63,154 bases of DNA, taken from Holophagales bacterium. GTDB lineage: Bacteria; Acidobacteriota; Thermoanaerobaculia; Multivoradales; Multivoraceae. Location of the stretch: positions 1-63,154 of the forward strand of contig VXSP01000017.1 in the NCBI GenBank assembly GCA_009837885.1, read 5' to 3'. Below, in pieces: positions 34,251 to 42,072 of this stretch (position 1 is the first letter of the stretch; each line of letters opens with the position of its first letter). The notes below the pieces were generated by a model. The model was not told where the DNA came from, searched no databases, and saw only the letters and a list, made by a program, of their open reading frames with translations. The translations under genes and the position numbers were made by a program.

Positions 34251-36644
34251 TCAGGCGACGATGCCGCGGCCACGGTAGTCGGCGATCTCGTCGGCGAAGA
34301 GCCCGAGGACGTCGGTGAGGACGACGTCGGTGTGCTCGCCGAGCAGGGGCGCCCGGCGAGGGCTGAGGTCGTGGCCTTCGATACGGAACGGCGGACCGAC
34401 GAGTTCCAGGTCGCCCCACTCCGGGTGCTTGACGGTGGCGAAGGAGCCCCGGGCTTGGAGGTGAGGGTCGGCATACAGATCCCGGGCATCGCGCGACGGA
34501 GCGGCGGCGACGCGGGCCCGCAGGAGTTCGCGGGCCAGCCAGTCACGGTCCCGCTCCCTGGTCCAGGCGCCGACAATCGCGTCGAGTTCCGTTTCGTTCT
34601 GCTTCCTGGCCGCTGCGGTTGCGAACCGGGAGTCCTCGGCCAGCTCAGGCCGGCCCATCGTCGCCGCGAGCCGGGCGAACTCCTCGTCGTTGTGAACCTC
34701 GAGGGCCAGCCAGCGGTCGATGCCCCAGCAGCGATAGACGCCGTGCGGCGCCGAGTAGCGGTGCGAGTTGCCAGCGCGCTCCGGGATCTCGCCGGTCATC
34801 TCGTACTCGAGCAGGACCTCGCCGAGGATCGAACTCACGCCCTCGCACTGCGAGTAGTCGATGAACTGGCCTTCGCCGGTGCGACCGCGGTGATGCAGTG
34901 CGGCGACGATCGAGAAGGCGAGTGTGATCGCGTTCATCAGATCGACATCGCCGCCGCTGTGGGTCGGGTGATCGTCCGGGTAGCCGGAGATCCAGGCCCC
35001 GCCGGCCACGCCCTGGTGGACCATCGCATAGCCGAGATACTCGGTTTCCGGGCCGCCGTGGCCGCGGCCCGACGAGGAGGCGACGACCAGTGCCGGATTC
35101 GCACGGCGCAGGTTTTCGTAGTCGAGGCCGAGCTTGACCATGGCGCCGGGACGCATGTTGTCGTAGATCACGTCGCACTCGCCGGCGAGGCGCAGGGCGA
35201 GTTCGCGGCCTTCCGACTGTGACAGGTCGAGCGCCAGCGACCGCTTGTTCAGGTTCATCGTGTTGAACGCCATGCCCGCGTCCTGGCCGATCTTCAGCGG
35301 CGCCTCCTCGGCACGGGGCCAGACCACCGAGCGGCGGGTCAGGTCGAGGCGCTTGGGTCCCTCGACCTTGATCACTTCGGCGCCCAGGGTCGAGAGGAGG
35401 ACGCCGGCGTAGGGGCCGGCCCACACCCAGGCGAACTCGGCCACCCGAATGCCCTCGAGCGGGAGCTTGCGGGCAACGGGATCGGCGGGCGGGACGCGTC
35501 CGGCCGGATTGCCGTTGCCGGCCGTCGAGACCTCGGCGCGGACCTCGTTCGAATGCTCGCCGAGCCGCGGCGCCGGGCGCGAAACACGGGGCGGCGACCC
35601 GGCCATCCGGTACGGCCAGCCGGCGTAGCGGCGTTTCCCGGCACGGGAGTGGTTCACCTCGACGAAGTAGTCGCGGGCCAGGTACTGCTGGTAGTCCATC
35701 ACGTCCGCGGCGTCGTGGATCGGTCCGACCGGGATGCCGAGTTTGGCGGCGCGGTGGTAGAGATCGTCGCGTTTCTGTTCGAGGGCCCAGGCGTCGACCT
35801 CGGGAGCGATGTCCATCAGGTGGTGGCTGCGGTAGGCCATGTCCTTCCACTCGTCGCCCTGGCACCACTCGGGATTGCCCATCAGCTCGCGGAAGAGCTC
35901 GAAGTGGTGATCGTCGAAGGCGTTCAGGATGACGTAGCCGTCACTGGTCTTCAGCCTGCCCATGGCCGGTGGCCGATCCGGCACCCGTGACCAGGTCGTC
36001 CCGTGGTAGCGGGCGCTGGCCGCGAGCGGCGCCACCATGCTGATCATCACGTCCTGAATCGAGACGTCGACCCGGGCGCCGCCGCCGTGGCCGCGCTCGT
36101 AGAGCTGAGCGGCGACCGCCAGCGCGGTCACCAGGCCGGCGTGGTACCCGGCCTGATGGCCGCCCAGGGCGACCGGCGCGCGGTCGATGTCGCGGGACCG
36201 GGCCGGCATCTGGTTGACCAGTCCACCGCCGTGCGTGAGCGTGAGCTCGCCGGCGGGCGCCCCGGAGCGGGGTCCCGAGAGGCCATACGGCGTGACCGCC
36301 GCGACGATCAGATCGGCCGGTGTTTCGACCGGCGGTTCGCGGTCGACAACCAGGGCGTCGGCGGTCCGGAGCAGGCTGTCGAGGGCCGCGCGATCGGCGT
36401 CGTCGTCCAGGTCGAGGACGACGCCGCGTTTGCTCGTGTTGCAGTAGAGGAACAGCGGCGAGCCTTCCGGATCGGAGCCGTTCGCCCGGCGGGTGTGGTC
36501 GCCCGCGGGCGGTTCGACCTTGATCACGTCGGCACCAAGGTCGGCGAGCAGCTTGCCGCAGTACGGGCCGGCGACACCCTCCGCGAGTTCGACGATCCTG
36601 AGCCCGGCGAAGGGGGCCGGTTCCGAGGCGTTCGGTGGAGTCAT
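34251..36644 (-). CDS. family III CoA-transferase, two fused domains (CaiB/BaiF type)
   Basis: This 797-residue protein contains two full CoA-transferase III domains. The first is about residues 12-345 (LRIVELAEGVAGPYCGKLLA) and the second about 390-790 (IRVAEFAWVWAGPYAGVLLS). Each has the expected segment LGADVIKVEPP or LGAEVIKVEGP. The catalytic Asp region reads VDVSIQD in the first domain, but IDYSQCE in the second. The enzyme would move CoA between carboxylic acids. Fused forms occur, but a single-domain dimer is more usual. The ATG overlaps the stop of the preceding serine hydrolase as ATGA. Confidence 0.88.
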   Translation of the reverse strand: MTPPNASEPAPFAGLRIVELAEGVAGPYCGKLLADLGADVIKVEPPAGDHTRRANGSDPEGSPLFLYCNTSKRGVVLDLDDDADRAALDSLLRTADALVVDREPPVETPADLIVAAVTPYGLSGPRSGAPAGELTLTHGGGLVNQMPARSRDIDRAPVALGGHQAGYHAGLVTALAVAAQLYERGHGGGARVDVSIQDVMISMVAPLAASARYHGTTWSRVPDRPPAMGRLKTSDGYVILNAFDDHHFELFRELMGNPEWCQGDEWKDMAYRSHHLMDIAPEVDAWALEQKRDDLYHRAAKLGIPVGPIHDAADVMDYQQYLARDYFVEVNHSRAGKRRYAGWPYRMAGSPPRVSRPAPRLGEHSNEVRAEVSTAGNGNPAGRVPPADPVARKLPLEGIRVAEFAWVWAGPYAGVLLSTLGAEVIKVEGPKRLDLTRRSVVWPRAEEAPLKIGQDAGMAFNTMNLNKRSLALDLSQSEGRELALRLAGECDVIYDNMRPGAMVKLGLDYENLRRANPALVVASSSGRGHGGPETEYLGYAMVHQGVAGGAWISGYPDDHPTHSGGDVDLMNAITLAFSIVAALHHRGRTGEGQFIDYSQCEGVSSILGEVLLEYEMTGEIPERAGNSHRYSAPHGVYRCWGIDRWLALEVHNDEEFARLAATMGRPELAEDSRFATAAARKQNETELDAIVGAWTRERDRDWLARELLRARVAAAPSRDARDLYADPHLQARGSFATVKHPEWGDLELVGPPFRIEGHDLSPRRAPLLGEHTDVVLTDVLGLFADEIADYRGRGIVA

Positions 36645-38419
36645 CGGAGCTTGTAGGCCTCCCTCGCGGATCGCAGCCAGTCGTGCTGGTCCTTGTCGCC
36701 GAAGTAGTAGAAGACGGCGCCGTTCGGCAGCATGAGGACGCCGATGCCGCCGTAGCCGAGCATCTGCCGCACCCAGACCTGCTTCGTGCCGGTGCCGTCG
36801 GTGACCTGGATCTGCCGCGACCAGATCGAGTTGTTGTACTTGTTCGGGTGGCCGTTGTGGACGGCGTCCAGGCCCGGATCGTCCGCGTCTTCCTGCATCG
36901 CGGCGGCCACCATGCCCGGATGGAGCACCTGCCGGTCGCCGATCCGGCCGCGCTGGACGTTCAGCAGGTTGGCGATCTTCAGGATGTCGTCCGGGGTCCA
37001 GAACATGCCGTAGCCGCCGAAGACGTAGCCGTCGGCCCGGTTGTCCGTGCGCAGCGACTGGAGCGCTCCGGCGGAGAGACCCAGCGGCCGGTAGACCTCG
37101 GTGGCCAGGAACTCCAGCAGGTCGGCGGGCTCCTTTGGCGAGGCCCCCGCTTCCTGGCCCAGGTACCCGCTCATGGCCACGGACAGCAGAAACGCGTCCG
37201 TCGTGTGGTACACCCAGCGCTTGCCCGGCGGCTCCATCGTCGGGTAGGCGAGGGCGCCCCGCAGCTTGCGGTTCCGGTGCTCCGGCACGAAGAAGTTCAG
37301 CTCGGTCGTCGAGTTCTTTTCGTCGTCCTGGTTGCCCGTGTCCCAGTAGTGGCCGGTCGCCATGTCGAGGGCGTGCTCGAAGGTCACGCCGTGGAAGCTG
37401 CCCCTGGGTGGCTTGGGCACGTAGTCCCTGAGTTCGAGTTCGGTCACCTCGAAACCGTCCCTCTGCGCCAGCCGCATCAGCGCGACGGCGCCGACGGCGG
37501 TCTTGGCAGTGGAGTAGGACGGCAGGCGGATCTGCTCGGGATACGGGTAGTCACCGTAGCGGGTGTGGACCGGGCCCTGGTAGTGGACCCCGCCGAAGGC
37601 GACGCCGAAGGCGGTGAGGTGCTCGCGGTCGAAGCCGCCGCCGAACGCCTGAGGGTAGACCTGGGCGCGCGGGTAGTCGTCCCGGACCCGTTCGATCGGC
37701 CGGACGGGGAGCCGGGAGGCTGCTTCGGCGGCGTAGGCCGCGAGCACAGCCCCTGCCTCGGGCGGCTCGCCGGAGGTGAAGCGGGTGGGGCCCGCGTTCC
37801 AGAGGTCGAACTTGAAGTACTTGCAGGTCTCCTGAGTGGCCTGGAAGGCCGCCGGCGAAGTGGCGCCGCCGTCGAACAGGAAGGACACGACACCGTGGTA
37901 GGCGCAGTTCTGGTTGCGCTCGACCAGTGTGATCGGCAACGAGGCCCGGCTTCTGCCGCCGTCGCCGTTCTCGCTCCAGATCCGGCCCGGTCCGACGATG
38001 ACGTTCCAGTAGGCGTCGCCGGTGTAGCGGAGCGCCCGGTTGGCGGGCACCAGGTGGGAGCCACTCTGGACCAGGGCGACATCGAGCCGCGGAATGCGGC
38101 GCAGGGCGGAGACGATCGGCGGCTCATCCGCCCGCAGGTAGGTGTCGTGGTGGACTGTCCAGGAGGCTCCGCCGCCGCCGAAGAGCTGCAGCGTGCCTCG
38201 CATCTCGTGGCGCGGCGGTGCGGCGTTCTCGGGCAGGCCAAAGGCCGCGTTGTCGACGGGAGTCGGATGCTCACCGGCCAGGAGCTGGGATGCCGGCAGC
38301 GCGGTCCGCGCGACGTCACCCGAGCCTGCGAGGGGGTCGCCGGGCAGGTCGCCGGCCGCCGTCGCGGGCTGGACGGCGGTGGCGCAGACGGTCCAGAGCA
38401 GGGCCGCGACTCGGGTCAT
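36641..38419 (-). CDS. serine hydrolase of the beta-lactamase/transpeptidase-like superfamily, exported
   Basis: This 592-residue protein has a signal peptide ending near ATAA (residue 22). The class C-like serine hydrolase core is in the second half. The SxxK motif is in LPSYSTAKTAVG near residue 304, and a possible YxT or YxN element is HTTDAFLLSVAMSGY. The first 270 residues form an unusual N-terminal region with VHHDTYLRADEPPIV and RALRYTGDAYWNVIVGPGRI. I recognise no domain there. Many proteins of this superfamily are esterases or peptidases rather than antibiotic-resistance enzymes, so no resistance claim is made. It is the first gene of the 18-kb minus-strand run and is divergent from the exonuclease by 47 bases. 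Confidence 0.78.
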   Translation of the reverse strand: MTRVAALLWTVCATAVQPATAAGDLPGDPLAGSGDVARTALPASQLLAGEHPTPVDNAAFGLPENAAPPRHEMRGTLQLFGGGGASWTVHHDTYLRADEPPIVSALRRIPRLDVALVQSGSHLVPANRALRYTGDAYWNVIVGPGRIWSENGDGGRSRASLPITLVERNQNCAYHGVVSFLFDGGATSPAAFQATQETCKYFKFDLWNAGPTRFTSGEPPEAGAVLAAYAAEAASRLPVRPIERVRDDYPRAQVYPQAFGGGFDREHLTAFGVAFGGVHYQGPVHTRYGDYPYPEQIRLPSYSTAKTAVGAVALMRLAQRDGFEVTELELRDYVPKPPRGSFHGVTFEHALDMATGHYWDTGNQDDEKNSTTELNFFVPEHRNRKLRGALAYPTMEPPGKRWVYHTTDAFLLSVAMSGYLGQEAGASPKEPADLLEFLATEVYRPLGLSAGALQSLRTDNRADGYVFGGYGMFWTPDDILKIANLLNVQRGRIGDRQVLHPGMVAAAMQEDADDPGLDAVHNGHPNKYNNSIWSRQIQVTDGTGTKQVWVRQMLGYGGIGVLMLPNGAVFYYFGDKDQHDWLRSAREAYKLR

Positions 38420-38466
38420 GGCGGCTGATGGTAGCTTGCCGGCGTGACCCGGATGCGGCGCCTGCC

Positions 38467-39354
38467 ATGTACGTCCACCTGATCGACGGCACCTACGAGC
38501 TCTTCCGCCACCACTTCGGCGCGCCGAGCTACCAGAACGAGGACGGGCTCGAGGTGGGGGCGGTGCGTGGCGTCGTCTTCTCCGTGCTCGGCATGCTCCG
38601 CGATGGTGCGACCCACGTAGCGGTGGCCACCGACCAGGTGATCGAGTCGTTTCGGAACGAGATGTGGCCCGGCTACAAGACCGGCGAGGGGATCGAACCG
38701 GAGCTGCTGGCCCAGTTCCCGCTGCTCGAGGAGGCGCTCGCCGCTCTCGGGGTCACGGTCTGGCCGATGGTCGAGCACGAGGCCGACGACGGGCTTGCCA
38801 GCGGCGCGGCGATGGCGGCCGCGGACGAGCGGGTCGTCGAGGTCCGCATCTGCACGCCGGACAAGGACCTGGCCCAGTGTGTCGACGCCGGTCGGGGCGG
38901 CAAGACGGTGCAGGTGGACCGCCGCCGCGGTCTGCGCTGGGAGGCCGACGGCATCCGCGAGAAGTTCGGTGTCGAGCCCGAGTCGATCCCGGACTATCTG
39001 GCGCTGGTCGGCGACAGCGCCGACGGTTTCCCGGGTCTCCGCGGCTGGGGCGCCAAGTCGACGGCGGCGGTGCTCGCTCACTACCTCCACCTGGAGCACA
39101 TCCCGGATGAGCCGTGGAAATGGGCCGTGAAGGTGCGCGGACGGGACCGACTGGCGGCGACGCTGCGCGAGGAGCGGGCGTCGGCGGAGCTGTTCCGGGA
39201 GCTTGCGACCCTGGTTCGGGACGCGCCGGTCAGCGCTTCCGTCGACGAACTCCACTGGCGCGGGCCTCGGCCCGAGCTGGCCGCGGTGGCTGGACGACTG
39301 GCTGCGCCCGGCCTGGTCCAGCAGGCGGAGCGGGTGGCGGCGGACTCGACGTAG
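38467..39354 (+). CDS. 5'-3' exonuclease / flap-endonuclease-like protein
   Basis: The frame is open further upstream, but that part covers the opposite gene. The ATG at 38467 starts a 295-residue protein. It resembles the 5'-nuclease domain of DNA polymerase I, beginning MYVHLIDGTYELFRHHF. Acidic metal-binding residues appear in VAVATDQ, EHEADDGLASG and ICTPDKDLAQ. The helix-hairpin-helix DNA-binding part reads DYLALVGDSADGFPGLRGWGAKS. Stand-alone forms are thought to remove RNA primers or flaps. No polymerase domain follows. Confidence 0.85.
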   Translation: MYVHLIDGTYELFRHHFGAPSYQNEDGLEVGAVRGVVFSVLGMLRDGATHVAVATDQVIESFRNEMWPGYKTGEGIEPELLAQFPLLEEALAALGVTVWPMVEHEADDGLASGAAMAAADERVVEVRICTPDKDLAQCVDAGRGGKTVQVDRRRGLRWEADGIREKFGVEPESIPDYLALVGDSADGFPGLRGWGAKSTAAVLAHYLHLEHIPDEPWKWAVKVRGRDRLAATLREERASAELFRELATLVRDAPVSASVDELHWRGPRPELAAVAGRLAAPGLVQQAERVAADST

Positions 39355-39402
39355 CGCCCCGAAACGCCTCGCAGGCTCGGTGTTTCGGCCCATCCCGTCC
39401 GC

Positions 39403-39460
39403 TCCTAGGGGCTTGCGCCGCAAGCTCACCCGTAGCGCTCTGCGGCGCAAGCCCCTAGGA
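39403..39460. repeat. perfect 20-bp inverted repeat with an 18-base loop, upstream of metF
   Basis: The left arm (39403-39422) is TCCTAGGGGCTTGCGCCGCA and the right arm (39441-39460) is its exact reverse complement. The loop runs 39423-39440. It lies 48 bases after the exonuclease stop and ends 11 bases before the metF GTG. There is no run of T after it, so it is not a classical terminator on either strand. It could be an intergenic palindromic repeat, a factor-dependent terminator, or a structure affecting metF translation. Confidence 0.75.
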
Positions 39461-39471
39461 TCCGCTTCGTT

Positions 39472-41262
39472 GTGAAGCTGATCGACAAGCTGCGCTCGGC
39501 GATCGCCGACGAGCGGCCCTTCTACTCGTTCGAGTACTTCCCGCCCAAGACGGAGGCCGGGATCGAGAATCTCTACGCGCGCATCGAGCGCATGGGGCGG
39601 CTGGAGCCGGCGTTCGTCGACGTGACCTGGGGCGCCGGGGGCAGCACGGCGGAGTTGACGTTCGAGCTGGCGAACACGATCGAGAACGTGCTCGGACTCG
39701 AAACGATGATGCACCTGACGTGCACGAACATGCCGCGGCGCCGGATCGCGGCGGTGCTGGACGACTGCCGCGCGCGCGGCATCGGCAACATCCTGGCGCT
39801 GCGCGGGGATCCGCCCCGCGGCCGTGGCGCCTGGTCGCCGATCGCCGACGGCTTCTCGCACGCCTCGGACCTGGTGCGGTTCATCCGCGAGGAGCATGGA
39901 GATCACTTCGGGATCTGCGTCGGCGGCTACCCGGAAGGTCACCCGGAGGCCCCGAGCCGGGGGCGCGATCTCGATCATCTCGCCGCCAAGGTGGAGACCG
40001 GCGCCGATTTCGTGATCACGCAGATGTTCTACGAGCCGGAGCTGTACTTCCGCTTCCTGGAGGATTGCCGGGACCGGGGCATCGACTGTCCGATCGTTCC
40101 CGGACTGGCGCCCATCAACGGCTACCAGTCCTTTCTGCGGATCACCGGGTTTGGCGCCAGCGCGCCGCCCGAGATCGTCAGCGAGATCGAGGCGCGCCGT
40201 TTCCACGACGCCTCGGTCCGCGAGTACGGCCAGGATCTGCTGACCGACATCTGCCGCCGCCTGCTCGACGGCGGCGCCCCCGGGCTTCACTTCTACACGT
40301 TGAACCTTGAGCGATCGGTGCAGGTCATCCTGGACCGGCTGGGCATCGTGCCGGAGCGGGTCGAGCGGGTTCTTCCGTGGCGGAGCGCGACGGCCGTCGG
40401 GCGCCCGAAGGAGGATGTCCGTCCGATCTTCTGGGCCAACCGGCCGAAGAGCTATCTCGCCCGCACCCAGGACTGGGACGAGTTTCCGAACGGTCGCTGG
40501 GGCGATGCCGGCTCACCCGCGTTCGGCGATCTCGGCGATCACCATCTCGCGTTTCGACCGATCAGCGCCGATCTGGCCCGTGAGCGGTGGGGCCGCGAAT
40601 TGCACTCCATCGACCAGGTGCGGGAGGTGTTCGCGGGGTTCTGCCGCGGCGACGTCGACGGGATTCCCTGGTATGACTGGCCGTTGGACCTGGAGAGCGA
40701 ACCGCTGCGCAACGCCCTGGTGCGGCTGAACCTGGCGGGGCTGCTGACGATCAACTCGCAGCCGCGGGTGAACGGCGCTCCGTCCGACGACCCCGCCGTC
40801 GGCTGGGGCGGTGCCGGTGGCCGCGTGTACCAGAAGGCCTATCTGGAGTTCTTCGTGGCGCCGGAGCAGGTGTCGCCGCTACTGGCCGCACTGGACCGGA
40901 AGCCGAGCCTGACGTACCACGCGATCGATCGGTCCGGTACGGCCTACAGCAACTGCGACACGGTAAACGCAGTTACCTGGGGCGTGTTCCCGGGTGAGGA
41001 GGTCCGCCAGCCGACGATCGTCGACCCGCGCTCGTTCGAGGTCTGGAAGGACGAGGCCTTTGACCTGTGGCTGTCCTCCTGGGCGGCCGTGTACGAAGAA
41101 GGCAGTGAATCGCGGCGCCTGTTACAGCGCATCCACGACACGTACTTCCTGGTCAACGTGGTCGACAACGACTACATCGACGGCGACCTGCTGGCCTACC
41201 TGATCGAGGCCGCTCAGGCCGACGAGCCGCCGTCCATGACGATTGTCGCCCCCGTCACGTAG
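39472..41262 (+). CDS. metF: methylenetetrahydrofolate reductase with a eukaryote-type C-terminal regulatory domain
   Basis: This 596-residue protein starts at a GTG. The catalytic TIM barrel occupies about 1-300, with FYSFEYFPPKTEAG, LTCTNMPRRRIA, NILALRGDPPRG, FVITQMFYEPELYF and HFYTLNLERSV. Bacterial MetF normally ends there, at about 300 residues. Here a second domain follows from about 317, with phrases closely matching vertebrate MTHFR: FWANRPKSY, TQDWDEFPNGRWGD, SPAFGDL, LLTINSQP, YQKAYLEFF, NAVTWGVFPG and YFLVNVVDND. In animals this domain binds S-adenosylmethionine and inhibits the enzyme. The protein reduces 5,10-methylene-tetrahydrofolate for methionine synthesis. Its last 49 bases overlap the opposing SDR gene. 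Confidence 0.93.
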   Translation: MKLIDKLRSAIADERPFYSFEYFPPKTEAGIENLYARIERMGRLEPAFVDVTWGAGGSTAELTFELANTIENVLGLETMMHLTCTNMPRRRIAAVLDDCRARGIGNILALRGDPPRGRGAWSPIADGFSHASDLVRFIREEHGDHFGICVGGYPEGHPEAPSRGRDLDHLAAKVETGADFVITQMFYEPELYFRFLEDCRDRGIDCPIVPGLAPINGYQSFLRITGFGASAPPEIVSEIEARRFHDASVREYGQDLLTDICRRLLDGGAPGLHFYTLNLERSVQVILDRLGIVPERVERVLPWRSATAVGRPKEDVRPIFWANRPKSYLARTQDWDEFPNGRWGDAGSPAFGDLGDHHLAFRPISADLARERWGRELHSIDQVREVFAGFCRGDVDGIPWYDWPLDLESEPLRNALVRLNLAGLLTINSQPRVNGAPSDDPAVGWGGAGGRVYQKAYLEFFVAPEQVSPLLAALDRKPSLTYHAIDRSGTAYSNCDTVNAVTWGVFPGEEVRQPTIVDPRSFEVWKDEAFDLWLSSWAAVYEEGSESRRLLQRIHDTYFLVNVVDNDYIDGDLLAYLIEAAQADEPPSMTIVAPVT

Positions 41263-41978
41263 CTGCCCATCTTCGACGCCAGAAACACCGCCGCCCCCGC
41301 GATTTCGTTCGGCTGCGCGTGCCGGCCGACCGGCGTCCGGCTGGCGATCGCCTGCCGCTTCTCCTCGGAGTCGACGAGCACGCTGGCGAAGTAGGTCTCG
41401 ACCACGCCGGGAGCGATCGCGTTGACCCGGATGCCGAACTGGCCGAGCTCCTTGGCCCAGCCGCGGGTCATGTTGAGCACGGCCGCCTTGGTCAGCGCGT
41501 AGGTCAGTTCGTTCGGGCCGGGGCGCAGGCCGGCGATCGAGGCGACGCTGATCACGTTGCCCGATCCCTGCTTCTTCATCAGGCGCGCGGCCTGCTGGAT
41601 GTGGACGAAGTAGCCCTTGAGATTCACTTCGAGGGTCTTGTCGAAGGCCCATTCCGGCATGTCGATGGCGGGCCCGAAGTACGGGTTCGTGGCGGCGTTG
41701 TTGACCAGGATGTCGAGCCGCCCGAACTCGCTCTCGATGCGCTCGAACAGGCCCGCGATCTGTTCGACGTTACCGGCGTGACAGGCGATCGGCACCGCCT
41801 TGCCACCGTCGGCCTCGATCGACTCGGCGACCTGGTCCAATCCTTCCTGCTTCCGCGACGCGAGGATGACGGTCGCGCCCTGCTCGGCGAAGCCGCGGGC
41901 GATCGCCTCGCCGATGCCGCGCGAGGCGCCGGTTACGAGTGCGATCTGGTCGGTGAGGCTGAAGTCGAGGATGGGCAT
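41214..41978 (-). CDS. short-chain dehydrogenase/reductase (FabG-like)
   Basis: This 254-residue classical SDR has TGASRGIG at 16-23 and NNAA at 93-96. The catalytic residues are Ser147, Tyr160 and Lys164 (YALTK), and the C-terminal end reads YVTGATIVMDGGSS. SRK after the second strand suggests NADPH preference. A GGAG sequence precedes the ATG. Its 3' end overlaps the 3' end of metF by 49 bases on the opposite strand. The neighbouring CoA-transferase suggests a role in acyl or alcohol metabolism, but the substrate is unknown. Confidence 0.88.
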   Translation of the reverse strand: MPILDFSLTDQIALVTGASRGIGEAIARGFAEQGATVILASRKQEGLDQVAESIEADGGKAVPIACHAGNVEQIAGLFERIESEFGRLDILVNNAATNPYFGPAIDMPEWAFDKTLEVNLKGYFVHIQQAARLMKKQGSGNVISVASIAGLRPGPNELTYALTKAAVLNMTRGWAKELGQFGIRVNAIAPGVVETYFASVLVDSEEKRQAIASRTPVGRHAQPNEIAGAAVFLASKMGSYVTGATIVMDGGSSA

Positions 41979-42072
41979 GGGCTGCGTCTCCAGGGTCGTG
42001 TTCGGTACGGAATCGGCGCGTGAGCATACGACGGTCGCCGCTGTTTCGGACGGCTGCTAGCGTCGCGCGGCG

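Noticed and set aside
36641..38419. An antibiotic-resistance beta-lactamase
   Set aside because: Only the SxxK motif and general fold are visible. The superfamily includes many esterases and peptidases, and the long N-terminal region is unlike resistance enzymes.
36635..38428. A plus-strand open frame of 597 codons opposite the serine hydrolase
   Set aside because: The minus-strand protein has a signal peptide and SxxK motif, while the plus frame has none and mirrors it almost exactly.
39403..39460. Rho-independent terminator
   Set aside because: The stem is long and perfect but there is no T-run on either strand, so it is listed as a palindromic repeat only.
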